Of a DNA stretch of 64,000 nt, positions 44,490 through 57,221 are shown one piece after another; the first letter of the stretch is position 1; each line of letters opens with the position of its first letter. The DNA is taken from positions 1,488,001 to 1,552,000 of the forward strand of contig JAJTUP010000010.1 of NCBI GenBank assembly GCA_021399435.1, in the 5' to 3' direction. The notes below the pieces were generated by a model. It was not told the origin of the DNA. It saw nothing but the letters and a program-made list of their open reading frames with translations, and ran no database searches. The position numbers were made by a program, and so were the translations under genes. This stretch comes from Diaporthe sp. PMI_573 (lineage: Eukaryota > Ascomycota > Sordariomycetes > Diaporthales > Diaporthaceae).

Positions 44490-45722
44490 TCATGGCCTCC
44501 GCAACCTTGAATACAACCTCCAGGAATACCATGCACAAGTAAAACCACCGCTGAAGATTAGGCCCCACGCTACCGAGCCAGCCACAACGACGATGCGGCC
44601 GACTGCCTTCACGTCCTCGGGCTTGTTGTTGTGCGGGAACGGCTCCGCCGGGACCGGCAGCTTCAGGATCTCACACAAAGGCCCCCAGCCGTCACGGACA
44701 CGGTAGAAGAAGAGGCGCTCCGGCGGCACGACTCTGCGGAGAAATGCCTCATGCGTCTCGAGCACCTCGGGACCCTGGAAGCCTTTCACGCCTAGACGCG
44801 AGACGCATGTCTTTTCGACGAGCGGGCCCCACCTTGGCGGGAATTATTAGCATGCAGTAAAAACATTAATGGATCAAAAGGATGTGGGCAGGCCAGCAGT
44901 TGACCAAGCGTTGAATAATTGGGATGGTTGGGTGGGCGTAAGCACATACTTGACAAATGAGTTCAGCACGGGCAGCGGCTGAACAAAAAATGGCAGGTAC
45001 GGCCAGTCAACCAGGCCTAAGGTTAAAACGGAGTTATACTTTTGAAAGGTGCCCAGGTGTTGAACATTACTCTATCAGGCATAATCGACAATAAATTGTC
45101 TGGGAGGACTCACTGGAGATCGTTTGCGCGCTCTTCCACCACGACTCGGTATCTCGGGTCGTTGCGATCACTATTCGAATTTTAGCTTCTTGAGAGTTTT
45201 AATGATCGAGGAATCAGATATAGTACTGACCCACGGCATCCGGGTAAAGCTCCAGTAGCTCAGGCACAAGCCAGATACTCGGGGCGTCAACGGTCTGAAG
45301 GAGCAGAATCAGCGTGATATAGAGCAAACGCCAACGAATAGGACGGCACGGAAGTCCTACTCACCGCGGAATAACCATCCATGAGCTCGGCTAAAAGCCA
45401 CTCCAGCTGCTTCCTCTCGGGCAGGGTCCTGTCCTTCTTGCTCGCCAGCCTCATGACCTGGAGCCACTGTTCCCGCTGCTCCGCGGTCCCGATCAGACCC
45501 TCGGCACCGCCGTCGTGGACGGGCCCTAAAAGCTTCGTCAGGGCTTGGGCGAAGGTCTTGGTGCCGGTTCGGGACCTGCGGTAGGTATCGCAGCGCTGGT
45601 TAGTTATCAGACTGCCTACGGATCTGGGCTTGGCGGCTTGTTGGAGGGTTGGCGACTTACATTCCGGCACCAATCACGCGGAACTGGGTGCCCGGCCGCG
45701 GGGTCGAGTGTCCCTGACCCAT
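44490..45722 (-). CDS. P-loop sulfotransferase-like protein (Sulfotransfer_4 type), 6 exons, 267 aa
   Basis: Exons on the minus strand 45722-45661, 45575-45365, 45294-45231, 45170-45114, 45016-44950 and 44832-44490, all in phase. The PAPS-binding-type loop FRVIGAGMSRTGTKTF is split by intron 1. Then come KLLGPVHDGG, YSATVDAPSIWLVPELLELYP, VIATTRDTESWWKSAQ (the conserved Arg-Asp / WW element), and late HEAFLRRVVPPERLFFYRVRDGWGPLCEIL. Near the end a hydrophobic helix (IVVVAGSVAWGLIFSGG) suggests a membrane anchor. Length is typical. Many fungal members are annotated as NAD-dependent epimerase or sulfotransferase family without a proven substrate. It sits at the left edge of the polyketide cluster, head-to-head with the LovD-like gene. 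Confidence 0.82.
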
Positions 45723-47071
45723 CTTATCGTGCGTGAGTTACAAGCTCCGTTGCAATCTTTGGCACTCTTCAACGCGAAGAGCAGTTGGCTTAAACAATCC
45801 CTAAGTTTCCCAAGACTGACGCCCGAAAGCTCAGGCACACGGTGTTGATTGATACGGAATTCTCTGTGTTTCTCGGAGACTCTACCCGTTTGAGGCACGT
45901 TAATGAACCAGCAAGGACACCATGACAACGATACTCTTGTATCGAGCATAAAACAAAACACCCTAGCCATATACCTGGACATCACCGCTACGGAAACGGC
46001 TTCCCGGCAACTTCAGTTGGCGTTCCACCTGAGTCAAGTAAAGCCATGGACTCATCGAGTAGGATCAAACTTGGACTCCACGCCACAAACGTCTACGACG
46101 CGGAGTGGAGTCGGTCCACGTGCACGAGTAATTTCTTGGCGACTCAGTGACGGTTAAGGGGGACAAACCGAAAGAAGAAAGATGGACGAATTGGCCCACC
46201 TACTACGCCGGACCTACGATGGTCATATTTCACGGCAAAGGTGCTGCTTCGGTCATTCAATCGCCTTGTCTGTGCACGCCCTGTCTTTCTTTTCCCTTTG
46301 TCTCTTTTATTTTTTCCTAGACTATAATCGGAGGAAATGAGTTTGAGCCTGACTTCAGTGAACTTGCTCACGTCTACAAAGTGCCACAAGTAAATGAAGA
46401 ACTATCTAGGCTTAGACTCTACTGGGTATTCCACTCCTCACCCAGATTCTGGATGCCGTGTAAGGATATAACATTGACGAGCGTGTTCTCTCTCCCGCTC
46501 TTGATGTAGATCTGTGGGGTATGCACTGTAAGTATAGATCTTTGAACGAGTAAGTCAAGTACATGATTATATTCAATTAGACGGATAAAGCTTTGGCCGG
46601 TAGGACACAAAAAAACACGCTCACGACGATCTTACTATTTACAGATCATACACTTCATACAAGGGTAGTTATCGTAATGCTACGTCGCGTACTAATTGCT
46701 ACGCTACCTACCACCTCAAGAGTCAGGCACATGGGGCACAATGGACCTGGAGATAGACTGAATCATACTCATCGGAAGTTATTCGATTTTGTGCCTGTTC
46801 CGTCTCGTGCAATGAGAGTAGGTAGCACAGAAGTACACAGTACCTACGAATAACCCGCCATTCAGCAGCGCGGGATACAGGGCAGACTCTGCAAGTTAAA
46901 AAGAGAGTAATGGCTCAAGCGGCCGTGATAGCAAAGATTACATTACAAATCGTGCTGAAATAGGGCAATACTTACACCATCTCAATCCCCGCACGTTTTC
47001 ACGCAACGCGCTCTCAAGTCCCCTGAAAGATCCAACGTCGAGTGAAGGTGACCGAGCTAGAGGGCTACAGA
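45723..47071. promoter_or_regulatory. 1.35-kb divergent spacer between sulfotransferase-like and LovD-like genes
   Basis: No gene supported. A CACGTG E-box core (46118-46123, within CCACGTGCACGAG) is present. Otherwise only short frames. Confidence 0.35.
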
Positions 47072-48572
47072 ATGGCTTCCACCAACCTCGCCGAGAACCT
47101 GGCAGGTCCGGCGATTTCAGAAATGGAATCAGCCTTCCGGTCGGGTGTAGAGTCAGGTCAAATTCCCGGCGCTGTTGTTATGGCAAAAGACTCGACCGGT
47201 ACGATATTCACACTTTACCTCACCTAATGCCTGGCATAAACTTCGTCAAGCGGCTGTCATCATCAGCTAACCACGTGTTCTTGACAAGGCAAAATTGATT
47301 ACGTGCACTCTTTTGGAGCCCGATCCGTCAGACCGGGCGAGGATGGAAAACTGCCCTCGATGGAGGTGAACACTATCATGAGAATGGGCCAGGCGACCGC
47401 ACTCGTGGGGATCGTCATGGCGCTGCAATGCGTAGATCGGGGTCTGCTCACCTTGGATGAAGATGTGGAGCGCTTCCTTCCGGACCTGACCAGCATGAAG
47501 GTGCTGGCTGGCTTTGATGGAGAGGGAAAGCCCATCATGAGGGAGCGGAATGGAATCATCACTCTAAGGTTGGTCCCCGACGCCTCATATGACCACGCTG
47601 AGACCCAGTCACCTAACCTGTCTTTTGACCGTAGACACATGCTCACCGATACATCGGGGCTATCGCACGTGCCTATTAACCCCCTCCTCCAGCAGTATGT
47701 GGCTAAGGGGTATGCCAAGTATCCCTTACCCGTAGGCAGCGAGACCGAGATCCCCGACCCCTTGGACGCACCTCCCGTCGGCGACCCGGGATCGGAGTGG
47801 ATCCACGGGACCAACCTGGACTGGGCGGGCAAGCTCGTCGAGCGGGCGACGGGGATGGACCTGGAGAGCTACATGCAGCAGAACGTCTGCGGGCCGCTGG
47901 GCACCACGGACATGACCTTCAAGCTCCAACAGCGCCCCGACCTGATAGCCCGCCGGGCGGACCTGACAAAGCGCAGCAGTGAGGACGGAACGCTGCACTA
48001 CGACGACACCATTTTCTTCCGCGAGGACCCGCAGGAGTGCTACGGAGGATCCGGCCTGTTTGCCAGCCCGGCCGCGTTCATGAAGGGGATGCACTCGCTG
48101 CTGAAGAGGGACGGCGTCCTTCTGAAGCCGGAGACGGTCGACCTCATATTCCAACCTGCTCTGGAGGAGGGCCCGGAGCAGCGCATGAACGAGCACTTCA
48201 ACAAGGTGATTAAGTTCATCAACTACGGTTATCCTCTGCCGCAGTGGCCTAGCCTGCGACGCAACTTTGGGCTTGGGGCGGTGGTGATCATGCAAGATCT
48301 GGACGGGGACAGGTGGCGGCGCAAAGGATCCCTGTCGATCAATAACGGTTGGAATACCGGGTTGGTAAGTGGCATGCGCTTTCTTGCTCATGAAACCATG
48401 AAAGGAGTTGCAGACTAACATTGGCTTTTTCTACGAACAGCAAATCGACCCTGCGGCGGGACTTTGCACACTCGTGGCATTTCAAACACAGCCATACAGT
48501 CACCCTATTGAGGAAGGTCTTGTCCACACGTTTGAGAAGGCCATGTACTCGCAGCTGAAGACTGTTGCATGA
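47072..48572 (+). CDS. LovD-like serine hydrolase relative with substituted catalytic residues (422 aa)
   Basis: Exons 47072-47198, 47289-47568, 47635-48364 and 48441-48572 join in phase; intron 2 is 66 nt without a stop, so it could be retained. The fold markers of the beta-lactamase-related LovD family are present: GQIPGAVVMAKD, MALQCVDRGLLTLDEDVERFLPDL, HMLTDTSGLSH, LDWAGKLVERATGMDLESYM and LFASPAAFMKGM. The SxxK motif position reads MGQATALVG (Gln 77 and Ala 80 in place of Ser and Lys), and the Tyr of the W-x-Y element is His 196 (EWIHGTNLDW). All three catalytic positions are therefore lost while the rest is open and intact. Possible roles are a scaffold, a binding protein or a changed chemistry. 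Tail-to-tail with the NR-PKS. Confidence 0.82.
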
Positions 48573-48676
48573 ATTATATAGCCACCTTTGTAGATAGGAA
48601 AATTTGTTTTATACTGCTAGCCACGCATAGTACCTCTATACGTCACATTTCTCAAACAACTGGTAGTAACTAGACA

Positions 48677-51600
48677 TTACTTGCTGGGAGTCGTCCTTCC
48701 GAGCAAAAATGCCACGCCCTGGTCAATAAGCTCGGTGGTCTTCGGAGCCGTCGTCGGGTGAAGAACATCATGGTGATCCGCGTCAACAGCCAAACACAGC
48801 AAACTTTCCCCGACCTCCCCACCACCGACAAAGTTCTCCCACCCTCCCGGGCCAAGATCCGATTCTGTTCTCTTGTGTGGGATACTCCAGGCCATAGCAC
48901 CTAGCCTAGGGTCTTCCATGTACCCAGGGTACGACTCGACGGAGTAGCCGAGCTCGACGAGCCTTGTGACGAGGTCGGGCCGTCGTGCCTCGAGCCGGCC
49001 GATCATGCCCTTGGAACACCAGATGACGACGGCAGGGATGTCGAAGACGGATCCTGCTGCTTCACGTCGTGGCGGGTGGTAGCCGAGCACGCACTTAAAC
49101 ATGGTGCGCAGATGTCTCGTGGTGTTCGTATCTGCGTTCGAGCCGTGGATCTGGCCGGCCATGCTATCCTGCGCCGTGGTGAACAAGATCTCCCAGACCG
49201 GCTCGTCCGAGAGTGACGGAAACACCGTGCTGGTTAGGCTTGGCGGTGGCTGCAAAGGAGATCGCATATCCAGTACAACTAGGCCGTCGACGCGCCGCCC
49301 CTGATCGGTGAGCTGTCGACACATCTCGTAGCTGAAGAGTGCGCCGCCTGAGAATCCACCGATGAGGATGGACTCGGACAGGCCGGCGTTGGGTTGAGCT
49401 TTGATGAGAGCCTCCACCATATATCTCGCGGCACCGGGGATGCCGACTTCAGGCGTGAACCGGGACGGGCAGCGCAGGAAAGGTGAGTCAATTCCGTAGA
49501 CGGCCAGGGGGAACTGGTGCTTGAGCAGGTGGATGTAGTTAGAAATGCTACCTGTGCCATCGCACACAAAGTATAAACGCGCCTTGCTGGTAGGGGCCCC
49601 GGGTTGTGGCCGGCGCTGTTGCAGCAGCATAATCCTGGCCTTGGGTTGAGGCTCATTCGTCTCAACTGGCCCGTGAGATGCTGACTCTGGTGGCGGCGTA
49701 TGAGCGGGTGTCGGAGAGGGCGAGCTTGAGGATGTGGATGCACCCTTCGCCACAACTTCAGTATCGTGGCATTTTGTTGCAACATCATCTTCTTTCCGGC
49801 GCTCGGGGTCGTGCATTGCATCTTGATATTCTTCATGCTCTTGCTGGCCCACCTGTTGGTGGTCTGTTACACCTCCACCAAACACGCGGGACAAGTGGCC
49901 AATCGTTGGATGTTCCAAGATGAACGACGGAGACAGCTGCTGGCCCGATTTCGCCTTGATGCGCGCGCAAATCTCCACTGCCATGATGGAATCCACGCCC
50001 AGATCCGTCAAAGAGGCATCATCTGTGAGCTCGCTTGTATCCGGAAGGCCTGTCTCCTCGGCGATGCTCTCGAGGATGACTGGAAGCAAGCCGGACGGGG
50101 ACTCGAGAGAGCCAGGGCTTGGATCCCGGGGTCCAATTCCGTCTTCCAGGAACACCGACTGCTGAGTTTCTGCCTCTTTCTCTGTCACCTGTATGTTGTA
50201 GGTTATGCCGTCCGGCATATTAGGTACAGCAAGCTCAGGCGGATCCGGGAGAAGGCTGGCGCTGGCCTCCGGAGGCTGCAGCAGGACGGCATTCCGCTCC
50301 TTTCTGAGTCCAGGGAGCAAGGCCTGTAAGATCGTGTTCGGCACCTCATGGAACCTCATCCGCCAAGTCCGCATGACCACTCTGTCTTTATCGTCGAACA
50401 CTATGACCTCGCAGACAGCCGTGTCCGCTCTCTTCTCAAGCACACGCGCATACGCGAAATACGACCTCCCCGGCTCGATGGATCCCGGAGCCTGCTCGAA
50501 CCTCTCGAGGCTATCCATGATGAAGCTGGTCGCCGCCTGCGCGGCACCTGCGAACCGGCCCGGGTAACAGTTGACCAAGAAGCCCGCAAGATGGGCCAAC
50601 GCCTCGCCCCAGTAGGGGGACGATGCCACGGAAAGCAGACCAGGCGGGTCGGCAGCCAGAACCACCTCGGCGACGGCCTCGGAAAAGTCGTCCAAGACGA
50701 AGGCCTCCCGGACGCACCGGTAGTTGTCGCTTCCGTACTGCACCGCGCGCGAGAACAAGGCGTAGAAGATGCTGGACGGCAGTCTGCTGCTGCAGGTCCG
50801 GGTCACCTCGTGCATCCTGGCCCGAATATAGAACGAGTCTGAGCTCTCCAGGGCGAGTGCCGGCCCCTTGCTGACCACGACGGCGCACTCACCCAGGTCG
50901 AATGAGCGAGCCGGCGACCCTGACCTCGACACAGCTTTGAACGAGACGAGGACATGACTTTCTGAGTCAATGACAGCCGCGGTGTGAAGTTCTCCCTCCG
51001 GGCCCACAAGGCTGGCTGTGAGCGGACGTCGTAAATGCGCCTTGTGAAGACTAAGTTCGCCCACTCTAATGCTCTGTCGGCCGCTGTGCTCCAATGCGCA
51101 CTTGGCCGCCACGAATGCAGCCTCACAGAATACGGAGCCAGGGCAGATACCCATATCCTGCATGCGGTGGCCTTGGATCAATGCGAGGAGTGCCGGATGT
51201 GCGAGAGAAGCGCCAAGGGTAACGTGAATCCTTCCATCCTTGGTTGCCTTGTCCACAACATACTGCACGCATGTGGATATGGGCTGAGTTGGAGTCAGAC
51301 CAGTACCATTGGTGGCAGTCTGCATGCCTGAATGCTTTCTCTCCTGATATTTAATCCAAAAGTCTTTCACGTCCCAAGCATATGATGGCAATGTCACGAG
51401 GCGCAGGTTGTGTTCGAACGGTGCGTGCAGCAACAGCCAGTCCGGATCGCAACCATGCGCGTAGAGACTGGCAAGGCAATCGGATATCGACGCCCAGGGG
51501 CTCTTTGACGGGGCAGCCGACATCGAAGACACGACGTGTCCTGCCGGCGGCGAGAGCGTCTCCTGCACAAAGGTCGCGCATACCTGGCCCGGGCCAATCT

Positions 51601-54600
51601 CAAGCCACACCGGGGCCCCTGAGGGTTCGTCATTGGCCTTGGACTGATCAGCCCAAGCCAGGACGGCAAAGAGAGCACCAACAAAGTCAACGGGGTTTCG
51701 AGTTTGCTTTGCCAGATATTCCGGACCGAAGCCCTGTACAGCCGGCGTCTGCGCGTCGATGATGGAGCCCAGCATAGTCGAGGCCACGGGAACCTTCGGT
51801 GGTGAGTACGTGATGCCTGGGCCGGAGGCGATGGCCTTGAAATCGTCCAGGATGGCGTCCACCTGGGACGAATGGAATCCAAACGGCAGCGGAAGCATCT
51901 TGGTGCGAATGTTCCGTTTCTTGAGCTCCGCCTGAACCCTCGCCACAGCAAATACGGTCCCGCTCAAGACAGATGCGCTGGGGCTGTTGGTGCATGCTAT
52001 GGAGCAAGACTGTTGTCCGCGATCCTCACCCTGTCCCAGCGCCTTGATCATGTCTCGCAAGTCGGCCGCAGCCGCCGAGACGGCGAGCATAGCACAAGCT
52101 CCGGGGTGGCACTTTTGCATGGCCAGGGCGGCGCGCGAACCGACGAGATAGAGAGCATCTGCGAGGGAGAGCACGCCAGCCACATGCAGAGCCGCGTACT
52201 CGCCCAGCGAATGGCCCATAACCAGTGCCGGCTCAATGCCCAGTCGTCTCCAGAAGTTGGCGAGGCCGATTTGGAGCGTCACCAAGGCGAGTTGCGTCTG
52301 CGACGTGTTCCATTTTGAGTTCGGTGTGGCGTTAGCAGGCCTGTCATCGTCTGTACCGATCGCGGTCCCGGTGATGATTTCCAAGAATGGAGGGAATCCA
52401 AAGCCATCACAGATCTGCCCGCACAAGTCCACCGTGTCTCGAAAGACGGGGGTGCTCCGGTACAACTCGGCCCCCATACCGGCGTAGTGCGAGCCCTGGC
52501 CGGTGAAGATGAAAACAACAGGCGATTTGGAGGTAATTAGCTGCGGCCCGGCCGAATTGGAGTTCACGTCGGACTCGAGTGAGTGGATCAGCTCTTTGGT
52601 CGAGGAAGCGGCGCACGCGAAGCGGAAGGAGGGTTGGTGAACTCGGCGGGCCGTAGTTGTGTAGGCAACGTCTTCGAGACGAGCGGTCGGATTTGCGCGG
52701 AGCCATTTTGCCAATCTGGACTTGTTTGCGCGATGCGATGCTGCAGTGTGGGCAGATAACACCACAACATGTGCTGATCGCGGATCTGCAAGCGTGTCCT
52801 TGTCTTCATGTCTCTCGAAGTCTTCCACTATTAAAGCAGTGTTGCCGCCCTAAGTATTCGTACCCATGGATTAGTTTGAAATCAGGTGAATGGGAGACCT
52901 CGGTAAGCACAGATGCAGGCAGCATGGTGTGATAAGAAAGACGGGAAAAACCCACAGCAGCGTCAAAGTTGTTGATCAGAACACGCCTTGGCTTTCCATT
53001 CGCAGAATGGAAAGGGGTGGCCTTGCTCAGAATTCTAATCTTCTTGTCGTGCAGTGCCGGAAATTGCTTGTTCAGGGCGTGTGGCATGCCGGCCTGAGGC
53101 GGAAGGGTATTCTTCTGGAACATGAGAATCGCCTTGATCACAGAGGCGATTCCAGACGACTGAGACCATCAAGTTTCCAAAAGTCAGTGACACTCTCATA
53201 TACTGTAACCGAAGGGCGACGAGGCAAGTCCTCCGTAGGAGACGATAATGTCCCGGGGAAATTCAAAATCAAATCGTAAGTACTCACCGCTTCGCTGTGG
53301 CCAATATTTGCCTTTACAGATCCAACCGTTAAGGGCTCTTCGTCATCGCTCTCATTTTGAGCAGCCTTTGCCATTGGCCTGCGACCCAGTACGTTGGCGA
53401 CGGCGGTCATTTCGCACGGGTCTCCCACCGGCGTGGCCGTCCCGTGCATCTCAGCATACGCGATGTCACGAGGACTAAGTCGTGCCCGCCTCAGTGCCTG
53501 TCTCAGCACCCGCTCCTCGGCCCCAGCGTCGGAGGCCGTGAGGAAAGCTGAATTTCCCGCCTGGTTCCTTGCTGAGCCGGGGATCACGGCGAGAATATTA
53601 TCGTTGTGGGCCACGGCGTCCTCGAGGCGCTTCAGCACTACAACCCCAACGAACTCTCCACGGCAGTAGCCCTGAGCATCGTCACGAAAGGTTTTGCAGT
53701 TGCCCGTGTCGGAAAGAACGCCCGCCTTGCTTAGCAGACACCAGCCATGCGGACTAGCGAGGACATTCGCAGTGCCGGCGACGACCATGTCATAGTCATT
53801 CGCAAGCAGCCCGGCGCAGGCAAGGTGAATAAGGGACAGCGAGGTGGAGCACGCCTGATCGATGGAATAAGTAGGGCCCTCCCAGCCATATTGATAGGCG
53901 ACACGGGCCGGGGGGAAGGGTCTTGCGAGCGCCTGCAGTGTGTACGCATCGCAGCCCTTCTCGTGGTGGGCCGTCTCGTAGCCGTCGACGTTGCTCTGGC
54001 CGAAGAGGACACCAATGCGGCCCGGGTCAAGGGTGCGCGTCGTCCCGCACGAGTACCCGCACGATTCCAGCGCCTCATGCGCTGCCATCTGGAACAGCCG
54101 GCTGCCCGGGTCCATGAGGAGCGCCTCGCGCGGCGACACGCGGAAGAAGCGCGCGTCGTATTGGCCCGGGTTCGAGAGGAAACAGCCGAGTTTGCAGGTC
54201 GATGTGCACTTAGGCGGCGAACTGTTGTTGGACTTTTGTTCTGGCTGCTGCTGCTCCTTGCCACTTGCGGCGTGGAACAGGCTGTCGGCATCGAACCGAC
54301 CTGGGGGGATTTCTCGCGCAACATCTCGACCTGATTCAATGAGCTGCCAATACTGCTCCAGGTCCTCACACTCTGGAGCTCGCCCGGCCATTCCAACAAC
54401 GGCAATGCGTCCCTCATAGCTCGTTTCTCCGGCCGATGTGCCGGTGGCTTGAGCTGATTTGTGCTCGGCATCTTCCACTGTGTGCTGGACGACTAGGACC
54501 CGTCTTCCTGACGCTTTCAACTTGCTCGCAAGAGAACCAGCAAACCAGGTGCTACCCATGATTCTCAGTTCGACTTGTTGCGGATCCGAGCCAAGACGGG

Positions 54601-55775
54601 AGTTCAGCCTTTGAACCATATCGACCAGATCCACCGGCTTCGAAAAGGCGTAATCTGCCACGCTCAAGAGCAGCCGCCCCCAAGGGACAGTGACACCGCC
54701 TGAAGTTTCGCCTTCGTTTTCGACACTTCCCTGCACGCCCCAAATATGAAAACCAGGATGGACGGGCCGAGCATGGAGTGGTGAATCTCCGGCGATATAC
54801 TCTCGATGCAGCTGTGAAATATGATAGTTGTGCTGCATCGAGTAGATGGGAAGCCTCTGCTTGGACAGATGGCTCATGGCGTTATGTTCTAAACACATGT
54901 CGAGAACTGAAGGCGGGCCAACAACGGTGCCCCAGCTATCACCTCGGATGCCAACTCTGACTCTTTTCAGGCCGGGCACGTTCTGAAGCAACTTGTCAGT
55001 CATCATGTGAAAATTATACCTTTTTAGTTATTATGAGGATCAATCACCTTGCTCTCCTGGATTTGGTGCAGGATCTCGTCCAATTCATCGGGGGAACTTC
55101 CAATAACTGCACAACCCCACGAGCTTTTGCTCCCCTCGCTCTCTTCTTCCACCGCTCTCGAGACCGTCCCGGCAACTTCACAAAGTCGGCACACGAGCCC
55201 GGCTGTTATGACACTGGCCTGGTAGAGCGATTCAAAATCGCTTGATATCGCCAAGACCGCGGCGTTGATAAGACCTCCCGAAATTCCCAGTCCTTCGGGC
55301 CTAGGATTAGATTTCAAGACATCTGGAGAGTCATGGACAAATCTGAACGGCAGGAAGCACACAACAGAAGACGTTAGCCGCATGAATTTACCAAAAAAAG
55401 AAAGCCATTGACCTCTACATCAGAACTGAGCTTTTTCCCGGGTCACAATTCATCGTACCTTAAAAGAATGGCAGCCCGAACGATGTAAGACATTATACAC
55501 TGCACGAATCCGACATGATCATCATGGTCGCGGTACTGGTCGGCGAGCTCTTGGACGCTCGTGAAGACGCCGCTAGGTCCCAAGCTATTCCTTATCTTCG
55601 GGTGCATGCATTTCGTCTCCGTCCTGACGACCGAGGCGACGTCGTCCAGGAAGCGCCGTATCCATGCGCATGAACCGGCCTGCTCGTGAAGGCGGTCGAT
55701 AGATTCTTGCCACGGTTCTGTGTAGCCTCCAAAGACAAGGATGGTCGGAGTATCACTTATTGTGGTCACAGTCAT
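48677..55775 (-). CDS. Non-reducing polyketide synthase, SAT-KS-MAT-PT-ACP-TE (2227 aa)
   Basis: Exons on the minus strand 55775-55459, 55342-55048, 54982-53288, 53159-52956 and 52849-48677, all in phase. SAT about 1-350, with its nucleophile element GISGG near residue 127 (Ser where GxCxG is common). KS about 390-830: IDQACSTSLSL (Cys), EMHGTATPVGDP (His), VGSVKANIGHSEA (His). MAT about 940-1260: FIFTGQGSHYAGMG and GHSLGEYAAL. PT about 1350-1690: His in QGHRMQDMGICPGS, and a position where Asp is usual reads Glu in GEALAHLAGFLVN. One ACP: LGVDSIMAVE with Ser about 1791. TE about 1920-2220: CDGTGSISNYIHL, Ser in GGFSGGALFSYE, His in VDADHHDVLHP. No C-methyltransferase is visible. It should be primed by the adjacent HR-PKS and then fold and release an aromatic product. 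Confidence 0.93.
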
Positions 55776-57221
55776 TGTTCCTGCTGTTTGGCCTACACTC
55801 GCTCGCTGTGTTTGATACTAACGACCTTGGCAAGGCGATCTGTTTTTCGAGTTCTGTATAAATGCGGTCATCTCTCACCATAGTACCTGCTTCTTGTCGC
55901 ATATTATGCCCTTTTCTGTCTCCACTTAATCCCTCTACAAGACAGAGTACAAGACAGAGTAGATACTACTCATGTAAGTATACAGTACGCACAAGGTACC
56001 AATGTCATGGTGAAACAATTAGATTGGCACATCACCTCCATCATCCTCAAGCAGACGTCTCCACACTCCTTGAGCAATATCCCAGGTTGAATACAATGGG
56101 GGCGAAAGATCTTTACCGGAATCTGGGGGAGATCGCCGTTCCTCCACAACAGGGGTACGATTCACGATGCCCCTGAGATGGAATCCTACACTGGTGGAGG
56201 TCGTCAAACAAGTTGAGATAGAACACAGCCTTGGATATCCCCATGGGGTATTCTCGGACTTTTGTGACCTCGAGATTGACAGGCTGCATGTATTCTTATC
56301 GGTCCTGGTTAGTTCTTACTTGGTCTCCTAGTGGGGGAAAGGGATAACTACTAGCTAAACTATTTTGTTTTCGGTGATAACATGGAAAAGGTTATGGAAA
56401 CGGTTATTTCCACATGACAAGTTCTTTGGATTCGTATAATTTCGCTTTCGTATATATTCCGAAGGCTAAAAATTCATCCAGAAGTGTGTGCAGCAGTACT
56501 GAATCAGTGCAGTTGTGGTGGTCCTTACCATACTAGGGTCCGAGTCAATTACTATACTGATGGAGATAAGAACAACACGTACACTACAACCCCCTTAAGC
56601 ATCGCGGTCACTAGCTGAGCACATTATCAACACCCTGAGTCGCGAGGTACTTTCTTGAGACACAGTTCGCCAGGCTTGAACGCTTCCGCCAGTTTGAGCG
56701 CTCCTGGATTTTGTCCCAAAATGATTGACGTCGACTCAGACATCTGGAGCTGCCGACTGATCCACAAGTTCCGCAACAAAAGTGACGTGAACAGGGTCGC
56801 TATCTCATGCCTTACCTAGACATTGGTAGCTATCACGAGTCATAGGCGCGACTTACCTTGAATTGCAAAGAACGACTCCATTGTCAAATATTCGGAGACC
56901 GCGAATACACATCGCTTTGCAACATTGTGCACGTGGGACTGCCCAAAATACCTACCATCTCCACAGGCCATGCTGATCACTGATGGAGTAGCATAGCTCT
57001 CGTTCGGTACCACTGTAAGAATGCTCAGACTCGTTGCAGCAGCTAGACAGGAGCCTGCGAAACGTTGGGACTGGCGGTAATATAACAAACATATATACCG
57101 TCGACTGGACTTGATTTAGCGGCAACAAAGCAAAATCATAAATAGTCGCCGTCTTCGCCAAGCCATGACAGCTTTGATTCTCCCTAGTTGCCAATTAATT
57201 TTATTTCAAAGCTGATCCATC
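55776..57221. promoter_or_regulatory. Shared divergent promoter of the NR-PKS and HR-PKS
   Basis: About 1.45 kb with no supported gene between two divergent PKS starts. A GTGCACGTGG string at 56928-56937 contains overlapping GTGCAC and CACGTG palindromes. CTTATTGTGG and other motifs are too common to use. Joint control is expected from the layout. Confidence 0.5.

Noticed and set aside
47726..48421. 231-codon frame on the minus strand
   Set aside because: Antisense of the LovD-like exon 3; Arg/Val/Leu-rich mirror translation with no domain.
53747..54334. 195-codon plus-strand frame opposite the NR-PKS KS domain
   Set aside because: Antisense shadow; the minus-strand KS reading is unambiguous.
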